64,000 nt of DNA from Marasmius tenuissimus (Eukaryota; Basidiomycota; Agaricomycetes; Agaricales; Marasmiaceae), in the NCBI GenBank assembly GCA_029532415.1, contig JAQOTA010000050.1, positions 1,364,001 through 1,428,000 of the forward strand, written 5' to 3'. A model generated the notes under the pieces. That model searched no databases and was not told the DNA's origin. It saw nothing but the letters and a program-made list of their open reading frames with translations. How positions within the stretch are numbered: the first letter of the stretch is position 1; every line of letters begins with the position of its first letter. Positions 11,556 through 23,760 of the stretch are shown here, in pieces. The translations under genes were made by a program, and so were the position numbers.

Positions 11556-12846
11556 ATGTCGCCCCAATCCTCTCCCTTCCACACCAATACCTTGCTCTCC
11601 ACCTGCTTGCCCCAACCGAGCTTCAACGAAACAGAGTCTTCCCTCAGATCTGCCGATGCCCAAATCTTGGGACTAAGAACACAGAGTTCATGTTCGAATC
11701 AAGCACCGTGATAGACTGACCACTGCAGCGGCTATACTCGAGCGAGTGCTTGTTCTTACACCATGGCACCTTGCACCAGTTGTCGGGCGTTATACTCTCG
11801 AGGACACACGCTATTCAAGAATGCTACAAATCCGGAGTACCGGTGGTTCGAGCTCCAAGCTTCAAGACCGCGGCCCTTCGGGACTAGATCAGCGCTCAGC
11901 CTCTCAGGCTATTTGCCTAATCGTTCAAGTGCGTGGCGAGTCTGTTGACAAAGAGGCTCTCTATATCTTGATTCTCACTATAACGCATACCCAGTAAGAG
12001 TCGAACGAAAGACCTACCGAACCTCGTTTAATTTATTCCGCTGTCTACTCTCGTACACTGGCATCGCCACTCAGGCTCATGGCTTTGGGCCCGACACGCC
12101 TTCATCACCTCCCACATCGAGAGAAGAGGCACTTCTACCTGATCACTGATTGACCCGTGTCAAGTCTTACCAAAGTCGATGTTCATGGCCGTCTCGAAAC
12201 TAGATATTCTCGCGGACTAGCAGTTCAGATTCTCGGATGACTGAGTGTCGGTGAGTTGACTCTGATCGATGATCTGCCGCGTCCGAAGACTCATGAACCT
12301 TTAGTACGCCACTGCCCAACCTGTGGTCTAGCATCACCGTCAACACTCCGGGGGCGACACCATTGAAACGCCATTGTGAGTGCTTCTCTGCAGTCAGGAT
12401 GGTTTCCTTTCATCCGCAACCCCAAGACTCACCACTAACGTACCCAGCACCTGCAAACTCTGTTTTTTTTAGTACCGACGGGTATACGACTCAAAAATGT
12501 ACTAGTTGATGTCTCCCGCCGGCGTATGAAGTTTTAGGCTGGGCCTCTATCGGCGAATTTTGTGGCCAATCCAGACGACGGAGAAAGACATGTGGTTTCA
12601 CCTCGTTGGTTGTGTGCGCTCGTCGTTCGTATGCATTTCTTTTCGCCGTGTTGTATGTCCGCATTCACAGACTCTAAAACTTGTGATTCGGCCTTGTCGA
12701 ACGCCGCGTCTTCACTGAAAACGCCCGTGAACCCGTTGTATGAGATCGCCCGATGTCGAGAGCAAGAAGCTGAAACTATAATAATTAGTTCGCATATTGA
12801 TCGACGTATACCTACAAGTAGACACGAGAAACGTACATGTACATAA
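11556..12846 (+). pseudogene. E3: family E gene with internal stop codons
   Basis: The start at 11556 gives MSPQSSPFH, shared with E6 and E9. The C-terminal part splices cleanly: intron 12524-12574 (51 bases, GTATGA donor), exon 12575-12628, intron 12629-12670 (42 bases), and a last exon ending with TAA at 12844-12846. It encodes SNAASSLKTPVNPLYEIARC and HIDRRIPTSRHEKR. Stops interrupt the middle: TGA in the SDDRVS segment and TAG replacing a tryptophan codon in the following exon, near 12240 and 12335. Its end lies 116 bases from the stop of the convergent gene A3. Confidence 0.5.
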
Positions 12847-12961
12847 ACAAGATCCACGACAGGCCCAGAAGACGAGCCTCATAAAAGTGAAAATTCTGAG
12901 GTATTGAGACGCATTAAAATTCTTCGCCATCCCACGAAGTCATCCAGACCCAAGGGAGCCA

Positions 12962-15305
12962 TCAGTTCCCCAGCCTTTGCTTTTGCGCTTCCTTTCGGTT
13001 GGACATCGTACGGATCTTCTCTGTGAGCCTCGACCATCCGGAAAGCCTAGTGGAACGAAGTACAGCAGCATCGTTCAGGGTCTCGGACTCGTACTGGGAG
13101 CCGAACTCTTCCACCTCGGGTGGTTCGCACTCGATCAGGTCTGCTAGAACAGCAGTAAGAAGGGTGTAGGGCTGCAGTGGTTAAAATGTTTTACTTGCCT
13201 GTTGCAGATTCGTCATCGTCTTCGTATATGGTGCTCAAACTCTCCGTTGGTTGTCTCCAGAAATTGAGTTCTTGTACCTGTACTCCCGCCAACCGAACAT
13301 CGTAAGGATCCCCTGGGAGGAAAGAATCAGTATTCAAAGGAATTCAGAACGAAGAAAGGTACTCGCCATATATCAGTTCCGGATATCCATGCTCTCGCGC
13401 GTAATCCCTTCCATCCCAGTCATAGTTTCTCGACCCAAGATGATCTTCTACAAAATCATAGTCCCAACCGTTCCAACAAGACCCAACCCAATCCTTCAAT
13501 TCCAGCTTGGGAATGCCAAGCTCCTCCCAACTCTTCTCGGCAATGACGTCTTTTCCTTGCGGGTCGTGGCTCCAATAAAACAGAGGTTGAGGAAACGGGT
13601 ATGGTATACAATGCATATTGTTGATGATCTTGGAACGCAGAGGCGGAACAAAAAGGTATAGCGGGGTTGAACGTGTCGTGGGGTCGTGATGGAAGGTGGT
13701 CTTGAGGGTGAATCCGACACGATCAATGTAAACTGAGTGGAACAAAAGATCAGACGAGGAAGGCAGGAGAGTTTCAGCGGGTACTTACCAACATCCCTCA
13801 CATCCTCGCAGCCAATGAAGGGATGGGACTGGCAGAGGTAAGCAGCCCCAAGTTGATTGCGGTCTTTCCCTGAAATGCGCAAGCCGAAATCGAGGGTGAC
13901 TTGGACATCACCAGTCTTGCGGAAGGAAAGGTCGACTCGCCAAGGTACTAAAACTGGTCAGGAATGGAAGGTGGAGTCGATGGGTGGACGTACCCGAGCT
14001 GGAATAGCTGGCTTTGACGTCGAGATGCCAACTCTTGCAGGACCACTCGAGGGGAGGAGTGGAAGGAAAGTGGGCGAGGATTCCGGCCGTGTTTCTGTCG
14101 ACGACAGACCCGAAATTCAAAAACCCGTGTTTGGCCCAGCCCGACAGATCGCCGATCCAACTCCGTTCTGATGACGCAACCAGGCACAAAACATCTCCGA
14201 GGGATTCCTCAACGCAGGCGACGATTTCATTGGGATCGAGTTGTCGAAGAGTGTCTTGGCGAAGTGGGGGGAAGTGGTTTAAAGATGGTTGGAGGAAGTC
14301 TTCACTCGGTGGGTCGATGGCAGCAGAAGCCGGATTGTAATGCCAACTCAGAGTTTTGAGATTCACCGACCAGTCCGTCCAACGATGTGACACCTTTTTG
14401 ATATCACTAATCAGGCTTCAGTGCCGGAAACAATCACCTCACCGTAGACACCACAGTCTCGTCGTCGCGCAAAGCTTCGATTGCAACTCTCTGAAGAAAC
14501 TCACCGTCAGAATAAACAAGAAGCTTAGATACTGAACATACATTTGTATACAAGAAGCAGTAAAATACAATCCGATTCTTTCTCCAAAACTGATACAGAT
14601 ATCCATATCCATCCGCAAGTTCTACAACATGTCAGCATTTACATTCAAAACACCTGACAGAAGACCCACCATCGTGTGCAATCAGCGTCGATAGATTGGA
14701 CCCACTAAATGCAAAGAATTGAGTCAGGAATGGCGACCTGGATATCATCAGCATCATTACGAGGACAGGCTACTGAATAACATACTGCAGCGACGTCGCA
14801 GCCTTCAAGACACATTCCAACACCTACAGCAAGTCACCATATGTTTACTGTATCGAAAAAACCATCGCTCACCAATTCGAACCCTCCATGATTATCACTT
14901 TCGCGCACTGGCTCATACTTCGTCACAGTAAACAGCCCGCCGACCCCGACAACCTCCGCAGTTCGTGTCGTCTTCCTAACCATGACTGCCCGAGGTTCCG
15001 GCGATGTCGAGCTTCCACCTTCAGACTCGGGCCTGACGGTAACAGTTATGACTTCAGTTGAAAGATGGCGCCGAAAGATGAGGTCGCCGTCGATGATGCG
15101 TCGATAGGTCTTCCCGTACTAGGCAGGAGTGTCAGTGGTTTTGTTTTAAACAAGGCATGCCACGCACCAGAACGACTCGATCATCTGCGTGACTGCACTG
15201 GTAAGAGTTGATATTCGTGATTGCATCTCTATGCGCAGTCCGAAAATCAGCATTGGGTCCCACAGTCGTGCTTTGAGCGTTGGCAAAGTAAGTCGGGTTG
15301 CTCAT
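12962..15305 (-). CDS. A3: family A protein, apparently intact
   Basis: The start codon is at 15303-15305 and the stop at 12962-12964. All 11 exons of the family model (see A8) have counterparts, and those I translated keep frame. Exon 5 is the 'KNRIVFYCFLYTN' type. Exon 7 begins VSHRWTDWSVNLKTLSWHYN. Exon 9 carries the family signature FYWSHDPQGKDVI and ELGIPKL, then REHGYPELIYG before a GC-AG intron. The C-terminus is type I, with an acidic ECEPPEVEEFGSQYESET stretch and a basic tail ending KQRLGN. It converges on E3. The A3 upstream shares TATAAAAGACAATCACAGCC (near 15382) with A6, unlike the other copies. Confidence 0.8.
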
Positions 15306-15959
15306 CGAGCGGAATGGAGAGGGTGAGAGAAAGGTGGGGGGAAGAAAGAGACAAGCTGTTGCGACTAGTTGCTGTGTTGACTATAAAAGACAATCACAGC
15401 CCGTCTCGTGTTCCAATCTCCACCATATCTCCCCCTTCTGACATGGTCACCCGGTGCGTTCCTGGTATTCGTAGGCTCGTCGTGCGGGTTCAATAGAAAT
15501 CCGCGACAAATGGATTGCTTCTATGACAGAGGTTGCGCCTGGTGAGGGCGAGGTCAAGAAGGAAACCTAAGGATCATCGGTCTTCAAGTTCGCCGCTTGA
15601 GTTCGTGGGAAGGAATGTCTGTGGGTGGCGGATTTATCGATGGAGACGGTGAGATATTCCACTCTTCGATGAACGGCTTACAGTCGACGGTGATGGTTGT
15701 TAGCTCGTGAAGGAGAATGTGTGTGCCCTCCTACCCCTCCAAAGTTGCTGTTCTCTTCTCGTGCTCGTCGGTAGTCAGTTCCCGACCACCACAATTGAAC
15801 CCATTAACACCCCTCAAAAGTTTTCCCTGATTCGGTGCAACGCCTGCAGCAAAAACTAACGTATCCAGTATTCTTGTACTCCAGATTAGAGCGGGAAAAC
15901 CTCACATTGACTAGCGGATTCCTCGCAATCAACCCGAAATAAGCTTGAGCGCGTCCGAG
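15306..15959. other. Upstream region of A3 shared with A6
   Basis: This is A/T-richer sequence upstream of the A3 start; a TATAAAAG element (minus-strand CTTTTATA) lies near 15382. It matches 43200-43859 upstream of A6 and differs from the upstream regions of A1, A2, A4, A5 and A8. No coding frame is conserved between the two copies. Confidence 0.4.
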
Positions 15960-17640
15960 TTGGTCAACAGCGACGTCAATAACCGTCGGAAAAGTATACG
16001 TCGAGAACGGTGCAGAGGGCGAGCTGATGGAGAAGATGGCAGAGACCAGTATGGAAGGTAGCCCTGACTCAGCCCTTCAAGGGAAAATCTTGGTAGGTTT
16101 GAGCAGAGATGAGGAGGAAGGGTGAATATTGGGAACGGCGTCGTGGAGGGTGGCGTTGACAAAATTCGGCGTGCCTCATACCCAGCATGAGGCTCAACAT
16201 ACTCGACGGATATTCTGGTATCTCGAAAGGGCGTCATAGAGGTCTTTTCCATGTACTTTCAGCTTGGAGAGACGCGTCCTACTAGAGTCAATTTAACGCG
16301 ACGGAGGAGAGCCGAGTCTGAAATCAGTAAGGGCTATATTCGTGATGATAAACAGACTTACAGCTTACTTCCAAGAGAGAGCCGTCGATAGTCTCGTATG
16401 AACTATAGTTGGGCCAATTTTACCCAACATTCAGCGAAATCGGAGGAGGACCGGTCGTGGTGATTGCGAAAGAAGCCGCGTTGCACGGGCGCTTAGCCGG
16501 ACGACAAATCTCACCTCGACCACCACCATCAACCACGGCTCAGAGAACATCTGCCCCCCACCTTCCCATTCTTTTCTCACCTCTATACCTCATATCAACA
16601 TTTCCCTCTGGACCCTTTCAAGTTTATCTACAAATGCTTGAAAAAAGCTATCGGTTTCGTCGCACCCTTTCGCCGAAATGGAGGCCAAATATGCATGGCG
16701 TGGGGACCGACAAGATTCAGATGGGAAGGCATCGGTAGACGGGATGGCATAGCATGAGTTAGGCTTGAAAATGACCGGTATGTGACTTGTATATGTGTTC
16801 TCGAGAACCACGATTGAACAGCCCAACTACTATAGCATACCAGTGTACGTCTGAGACGACCATATCGACGACGAGCTCCCGGACGATCATCAAACGCCTC
16901 CACGGCAACTCCGACACCAACCCTCACGATACCCGTTTCTGGGTCTACATCTCCATCGCCAACTCACCCACACAGGACGCTGGGAGAACAGACAGTTTGA
17001 TGTGCTCAAGTCGTCCTTCTTCGATGTCACAAATTCACGCCATTGGCTCGTTTCCGAAACGCAATGGATCTTTACGAGTATGTTCGTTACCCAACGATTC
17101 CCACCCAAAAACCTCTCCGTTCCGCTCGCCTTCTCGATATCAACTACTCGGAGATCGTAGATGGGAACGACTTTGATTTCAGTCAGATATCCATACAAGG
17201 GTGACGGTTAAGCTGAAGATGTGGAGACTGTTGATGAACGCTGTCGTGCGCATGTTTCAGGCTCGGAAAATGACCAGAGGGTGAGCTTGCGTGCTTATTC
17301 TCGATAACCACAACACTCATGACACTCATCAGCAGCTCCCCCTCCTGCCGTTCACTCACAATCTCGTATCCTGAAATTGGGACGCCTCACTATGAGAATT
17401 CAATCAGCGATCGATCAACTTCACGGTACAACCGTCGCTCAGCAGGTGGACTGGTTGGGTAGTTTGTGGAGAAGGCGAACCTTCAGACTGAGAGCGAGTC
17501 AGGAAGAAAGACTACGAAACCTACTCGCGCTTGAGCTTGTGACACGAGATTGGCGGCATATCAGTGTAGGTCCGAGAGCGTACGGTGAGGCCTATGAGGA
17601 GACGATGTTTTTGGTAGACATACCGTAGTTAAACAACGAA
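15960..17640 (+). pseudogene. K1: family K gene remnant, shortened before gene G
   Basis: Unrecognised plus-strand family seen also at 43860-46680, 21590-22850 and 52986-54250. The clearest coding exon lies near 16960-17150: after THTGRWENRQ it reads FDVLKSSFFDVTNSRHWLVS and ETQWIFTSMFVTQRFPPKNL. The second copy has the same frame with one stop. A later stretch (17377-17628) is open and conserved in K2. Splice sites between these pieces are not clear. Homology to K2 fades near 17700, close to the start of gene G, so the 3' part found in K2 (46080-46300) is missing here. Confidence 0.35.
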
Positions 17641-17864
17641 TGTTGGGGATCCATAGCACGTTGAAAGAGAGAGGAAAACAAAGAAATTGAGCTGGCTCAG
17701 ATGGCTCAGAGTTTCTGGGAGAATTTCTGCCTTGAGATCGGAGGCGCGATCATGTGAGGACGCGACGCGTCGAAACACATGAAAGTTCCATGTCATGTGA
17801 CTTTGTTGAACCCAAATCCTGCCCTTCGGCGCCTTTCCGTCTTCCTTCTCTTCATTGAACAACC

Positions 17865-19264
17865 ATGTTGCACTTCGTATTTGAGTCTCTCACTCGCTCT
17901 CTCCCCGTTTCTTCACTTTCCAAGTGGCTGAATCGGGTTCTTCATCCGCCAACCGTCCTTGTCGAGGAGGTTCCAGTCCTGATACCTTCTCGAACGTTTC
18001 CGCTCCCTCCCGGTCGGAGCCTGGACGTCCCTCTCGTCAACGAGGGCTACGACATGCTATGGCAAATCGGCATCGGCATACTCGTATTGGTACTCTTCTC
18101 TTCACTTGCCCTGGTCTCCCAGAAGGTATATTTCCTAGTTACTTCTCATTTTTACTTCTGCTAATCGACTCTTCCTTTTAGGCGTGGGCTCGACAATCTC
18201 TCGTATTCATGTTCCTAATTCCTGTTGCGATTGTCGCGTACACCTCTCCCACCCTTCTCGAAACCATAGCCTCTCTGGATGTCGTTGCCTTGAGCACCGA
18301 TATTCTCGATTGGTTGGGGCTCGCTTATACAGGCGTCGTTGAGTGGTCGACTGTAAGCCTGTCAACATCACCCAACAACGTCGTCGGAGATCTCATCTCT
18401 GCAACGGCTCAAATGGCGGACTTCCTCGTCTTCTGGTCAAGCCTTGCTGCAAGTCTCACAGCCGTCTTCAACTCTCTCGCTACCATCATCGTTGGATCTC
18501 TCATCAGCATCGGCCTCAACATCGCCAAAGGACATCTTGCCGTTGCTGTTTGGGTCTTCAAAACTCTTACCACCACTCCTCTCCCAACATTCGTCGAGTT
18601 CTGGGATGCCATCACCGCCTACTGGACGTTACTCGCACTCAAGTCATGTATGGAGGTTGTCGCTCAAGAATTCATGTCGTCCCTTTCCGCACACCGAGCT
18701 GCACACCCCAACTCTCTCACTCGCACCAAGCTACTCATAATAGCCGCGACTGACGCAAAGAAGGCGCTTGCCCACTGGGTTCTCGTCAAAGTCGTTCTCT
18801 TCGCCAAATTCTACTTCATGTTTTGCGTAACCCTCGCGGCGTTTATCTTCTTCAAGGACGAGGACAAGCTCAGATTCATCCAAAGCCATTCGATTCTTCG
18901 CCACAGCTATAACCTCCTGTCGCCCGTCTACAGATTATCTCGATCGGCTGCGATCCACATCTATCATTTCTACTCGACTCTTCGTGCCTGCCTCGCCTTC
19001 ATGTCTCAAGCGTTCACTCTAGAACTCATCGTCACCTTACCTACCTGGAAGCAGATCAAGGCTGGACACCTTCACACCTGCGGCTTCAAATTTGTCTCGT
19101 GGGACGATAGTGAGTGGCTATGGGACGACAGCGACTCGTACGACCGCGGCAAGCTTGGGCTTTACACCAAAGGCGGGTGGTACGAGGGGGCCTGGCGGGC
19201 GGGCCACGCCTGGTTCTTGCTCTATTTTATGGTTGGTCCGGATCTGGGTCGTCCGACACCTTGA
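17865..19264 (+). CDS. G: multi-pass membrane protein, two exons, 447 residues
   Basis: Exon 1 is 17865-18125 (87 codons), the intron is 18126-18181 (GTATAT donor, TTTTAG acceptor, phase 0), and exon 2 is 18182-19264. The product has probable membrane segments at about residues 64-86 (IGIGILVLVLFSSLALV), 95-116, 167-202 (one long or two helices), 205-218 and 287-311 (VVLFAKFYFMFCVTLAAFIF). The C-terminal region is rich in W, D and G (WDDSEWLWDDSDSYDRGK, residues about 394-411). It is the only unique, cleanly coding gene in the window; its codons are C-rich at third positions, unlike its neighbours. I do not recognise the family and infer only a membrane location. The last residues (VGPDLGRPTP) recur at 51236-51268. 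The 224 bases upstream show no clear TATA box. Confidence 0.85.
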
Positions 19265-21589
19265 AATTCGCTCGCCATTCTCTACCGTCCTATTCCCACA
19301 AGTACATAGCTATCCGACAACCTATCAACATCGCTACTATCTCGGTCGCAGGCGACAAACGTCGAACGAGCAGGAAACGGAGGAAAATACGTCAACATCA
19401 ATATCTAAGTAGGGCGTCGCATAGTCTTGAGCCTCGCTCGACTCCGCCCTACTCGACCGGAGGGTTGCAGCTGATGAGCTCCCCTCCAACGTTTTGGTAT
19501 AGGGAGGCAATGCGGTGGCAACATCAGCCGGAGACTCAAGGTTGTGTCCCTTGAGCCCTGTACCAGGCCTTGCGCCGAAACCAAGCCATAATTCAAGTTA
19601 CTGGGGGTGTTTGACACACGACACAGGATTTCTGGAATGACGGAGATGTGCTTTACTCCGTAGGGTATGGGGAGGAGATGTGTTTTAGTGGGAACATCAC
19701 CTTTGTCTACTCGAGCGGTGTCACTCGAGCCTTGTACCTGGCCTGTAGTTTGGGCCGAAACCCACCCACTGGACGTTACGCGATTGATGACTTACGAATG
19801 TTTACGAGTTATGGAATGCTACGAGTATGTACAAGTCATGGTTATTTACGAGTTACGAGGAGTATCTAGTTACTGCGGATGCTGGTTGTGTAGTTGTGAA
19901 TTTTAGTAGGAGCCATTATCTTTACCGGTATACAAGTTTGTATTCGAGAACTTCAATCGAAACGAACTTCAAATCTCCTTCTTTGCCCTGACTGAGCCTC
20001 GTTTTTCCCTTTTAAACTACTCGGAATTCTCTCCTCTTGGTTTCCGAGTGGGTTAGTGACGTGCCTGCCTGATCTAGGTAGACTATGTCAAAAGAAGGCG
20101 ATCGAAATAAGACGGTGTTCGGGACGTACTGTTCTTAAAATTCCTATAATTCCCTTCTTAGGGAGCCACCGCCGCAGAGCTCGAGCTCCAAGCCTCAAGG
20201 TTACCAAAGAGGTAGATTTACTAGTAATTGTTGAGCGAGAAGTCCTATGAGTAAGTGTAAGGCCATCGTCAAGAACAGGCACAGGATCTACTCACAATAC
20301 CCCGACGGAGATGCAGTCAAGCATCAGGTGGAGAATAACGTGTACCGACCCGGCAGTCCAACGTTACTTGTCGCCCACATAACTTGCTGACGCTCGAGGA
20401 CCTAGGGAGTCAATGATCGACTTTGAGTATCTTGAGAGGTACTGAAAGACGTCCTGAATAACTTGTATCTTTCGAACAATAATGAATCACTTACACCCAT
20501 TGTCTCGCTCACCACTCCGAATTGTCCCAGAAGACGTTATTGTTGCACGTATTTCCGAGCTTGCCCTTGTCCAAATCCCCGCTCTGGAAGTCTGACCTTA
20601 CGCGAGAGCAGGTCGAAGCGTGGCTGAGCCCGAACATCCTCAATTCCCTATCCCTTGCCTCCGTGCTACTAGCTGCCTTCTAATCCCGAGAAGCCATATC
20701 CAAAAACCTCGTCTCTGGGGAAGCCGACATTGGATATGAGGGATCAAACGTATCTCAAGGCGACGAAGTCTGCTTCGTATTCCGAGTCCAATCCATGAGT
20801 AAATGGGTCGCCCGAATGATCATCTTGAATGGAGTAGCTGAGGAAGCGAGGCCTGCGTCAAAAGAGTGCCAGGTAAGAGGGTACAGGACCGTCCATCTCA
20901 CTGTCTTGGCACGTCTAGGTAAGGAGGATAGAACGAAAAGTGACATTGGAAAGCGTGCTAGCATGGTTTGATAGAGTATCGGTGCAAAGGAATGAACGTT
21001 GGTTGGGCGATGTGCTTCGGAGAGGAGAGAGGGAGATGAATTCAGCGATCGGAGGAGGCGAGTGAGGGGGGTCTGGATAGGGTTTCTAGATCTGGATCTT
21101 GTGACTATCCAATGGGACGTCTATTTTGTGCAGCAGCGAGCTATCGTACGCAATGTCTTCGCCTCCACCATCAAGACTGATGCCCTCCTCCGTCTGGCTA
21201 TTTCGTTGCATCCGCTCGAGCATTGTCTTCACCCTTCGTGTCGCCACGAGTCAAACAATGTAAAACGCGGAACCGATGCAAGCTGGTTAGCGAGGATTTG
21301 CATCATCGAGGGAGCCAAACAGGTCTCTCTCATCTCGAGGACTCATGAATCCTTCCCAGCCCTGGTAGGTATACGAAGATGTTCAGAGAACTCGCTGCCC
21401 ATGATGGGAGCTAGCCTGCGAGGTGCGATCGTGATAACAAGGTCCGTGAATGCTGAGAATGCATGAGTGTGAAGGTGGAGGAGACGGGAGGGATATCCTT
21501 AAAGTGTGAGATCAGCCGGGCCGAGTGAGCGCACAGTGTACGGATAACAGGGAGGAAAGGTGGCCAGTCACGGTGAATGGGAACTTGGG
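19265..21589. repeat. H1 block, left part: duplicated non-coding sequence with a family D relic
   Basis: From the end of G this sequence pairs with 51269-52985. No gene is supported. A small open frame (19648-19869) is conserved in the partner but sits in a run of short imperfect repeats (variants of TTACGAGTTA, about 19795-19865), so I do not call it. Compared with the partner, about 0.6 kb between roughly 20560 and 21175 is extra here. Confidence 0.6.
20980..21330 (-). pseudogene. Family D relic inside H1
   Basis: The sequence aligns by eye with family D near 61690-61970: a GGGCGATGTGC...GAGAGGGAGATGA...GCGATCGGAGG tract, then CTCCACCATCAAG...CATTGTCTTC...CACGAGTC and a run up to GGTTAGCGAGGA. 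The reading frame is not kept. It shows that the H block itself contains diverged remains of the array unit. Confidence 0.35.
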
Positions 21590-22850
21590 AGCCAAGATTC
21601 GGCGTCCCTCATTTTGAGACTGGATATCCTGAGCGGATACTCCTGGCATCTTGAAAGGACACAATGAAAGGTTTTTTATGCACTTTTGGCTCGTAGAAAC
21701 GCGTCCTGGAGGCGACAAAAAGGGGTGGAGAGGAGGCCACATTCGTGTTGATACCTTGACTCACAGCTTGAGAATCCAGGCGAGACTCTTCAATAGTCTC
21801 GTTTGCGATGTAGCTTGGTAGGCCTCAGCCGACATTCAACAAAATTGAGAGAAAAAATCGATCGAGGTGGTTGTGATTGGAAAAGAAGCCGATGCACGGG
21901 CGCTTCGGAAGGCAACGAGTTCTCGACCACCATCAATCCGGTTCCGAACATTTGCCGTTCACAAGAACCCAAAGGTTTCGTCGTGTCTAGCCAGCGCTCT
22001 TCTACTGGAATGGAAGCTACATATACATAGAGTGGGACCAACAGGATTGAAGGATGGGAAGACACGGAAATATGAGATGTGGTGGCTTGAAAATGACCAG
22101 TACGTGCATCTTCTCTAGCACCGTGACTGATCAGCTAAGAGATCCACGACTTTGTGCTCCATCCCTCGTTAAAGCTGATAACCTTGCCTTCCACGATTGT
22201 GATTTCTCACGAACAGGGTGGAACTATCTATCACCGGCCAACTCGCGGTGCCGCCGTAGCCCAGCAATCTCATCGTTCATCAAACGCTACGACGCGAGGC
22301 TCGAGGACCTCCCAAGACTTTTTCGTTGGCCTTCTCTCTGATCTTGACCTACTCCGATTTTGTATCCCCGATAGACACCGATAAACATTGCTTAACCACG
22401 GGTCTCGCTCGACAACGCGCAAGCCATCGGGAAGAACGTATGTCGCGAGGGAAAAGGTTGTGCTGAGTTAAAGGACAGGCTCAGACGACGAATAGATGGT
22501 TGACATGGGACAGGGACGTGTCGGACAAGGAGGAGATGGCCATTATACGACACGGAAGATATCAAGGTCAGAAGTCTCCATCCTTTCCCAGACATTGCAC
22601 AGTACGCAGGATTACCCTCAGTGGGTATTTCTTTGATATATGGAACTTCGTACGGATCGTGATCTCACAGTTTTTTCAAACCATCCGCCTTGTCTTACTT
22701 GATGGTTTTGGCCATTCAAACTACAGGTAAGCCCCACTCCATCGCGCTGACTCGGCAGCTCAATTGACGTTCTTAGTACAGAACATGGGATGCCTCCTTA
22801 GTCGTGGACACCATTGGTACTCGGCTTCTCATTCGAAGGTGCGTCGGCCT
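21590..22850 (+). pseudogene. K3: family K gene remnant in H1
   Basis: Plus-strand sequence homologous to K1 and K2 (compare 21600-22080 with 16150-16780). The open stretch near 21865-22110 encodes VVIGKEADARALRKATSS and LEWKLHIHRVGPTGLKDGK, which matches the frame of HGVGTDKIQMG in K1, and runs into a GTACGT donor near 22101. Another exon follows a TTAG acceptor near 22778 (TWDASLVVDTIGTRLLIR), matched by NWDASL in K1. The exons between are not clear and no function is recognised. Confidence 0.3.
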
Positions 22851-23760
22851 TTACTCATTGCTCTGTAAATCTCTTGGATCATCCGAGGTCGAGGCCTTCG
22901 TATAGAGATAAAGCTTGAGCTCGAAGTTCTGTTGTGTGCTCTAGCGGGTTGTTTTTGGCATTCCAGTTTCATTTCCGAGTCACGAAAGCTTGACGAAAGC
23001 GACGGCGTAGCCGTCGTTGCGGACCTCAGCGAGGTATTGCGACTTTCTAGAGGCCATAGAGGTAATGTGCGTTGATTCCATACCTTTTGTTCTTGTAATT
23101 CTACGGATTTACTTAAGGAACTACTCACTAATACTCCGGCTTTTCCTTCGGGATACCGCCCCGTTGGAGGCGTGTTTGAGAAGGAACAATGATTGGGCCA
23201 TCTTGCCGACTGCCAATGGTGAGCTATATTTTGTGTTTCTGCTGAAGGCAAATTAGGTCGAACCTCGTTCGATTGGGTTTCGTTGAGCACGTCACGGTCG
23301 TAGCAATGGCGAAACTTGAAGATGTCCGACCTCGGTGAGCAACGCAGCCCGGGCTCATCAGTTCGTACGACCGGGAATCGCACAACTCTACTTAAACCCT
23401 CATCGTGTTTCATCTCAAATCATTGATTTCTCTACGTGGACAGTATAATTATTTACCAACGATCTGGGAGGATAGTCGACCTATCATCTCCACCGAACCC
23501 TCTCATGACCGTGCCGAGTCGCCTCATTCTGGGTCCAGTAAACGACAACGCACCTCCCCCGCGTGCATACCCTTACTTCACATTCGACCCATATTCTCAG
23601 TCATAATGCCAAAGCTATAGCGCCGAACTCTTCGATCAACGAGGTTCCATCTCGAGAGCTCAATGACGACCAATGACAACCCTCCGGATTTCACTTCCTC
23701 CAGTGATCTTATTGCATGAACAAGCCGTGTCGCGATCGGAACCTTCAACATTCACCCAAC
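21718..23760. repeat. Near-identical 2 kb core of H1 (partner 53116-55158)
   Basis: This stretch matches 53116-55158 with very few differences that I could find (a 1-base indel in the G run near 22788 and a C/T at 22841/54238 among them). Both flanks are clearly more diverged, including in-frame and out-of-frame indels. The sharp change in similarity suggests a conversion tract rather than simple duplication age. Confidence 0.85.

Noticed and set aside
19795..19865. Run of TACGAGTTA-like repeats as a possible minisatellite or regulatory array
   Set aside because: The units are imperfect and few, and the duplicate at 51795-51865 shows the same pattern without expansion.
20999..21466. 155-codon plus-strand frame in H1
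   Set aside because: It is not kept in H2 and overlaps a family D relic on the other strand.
22829..23413. 194-codon minus-strand frame, repeated at 54226-54810
   Set aside because: It is identical apart from a residue in both copies, so conservation is uninformative. Plus-strand exon-like pieces with good donors overlap it, and its composition is low in structure. Probably a shadow.
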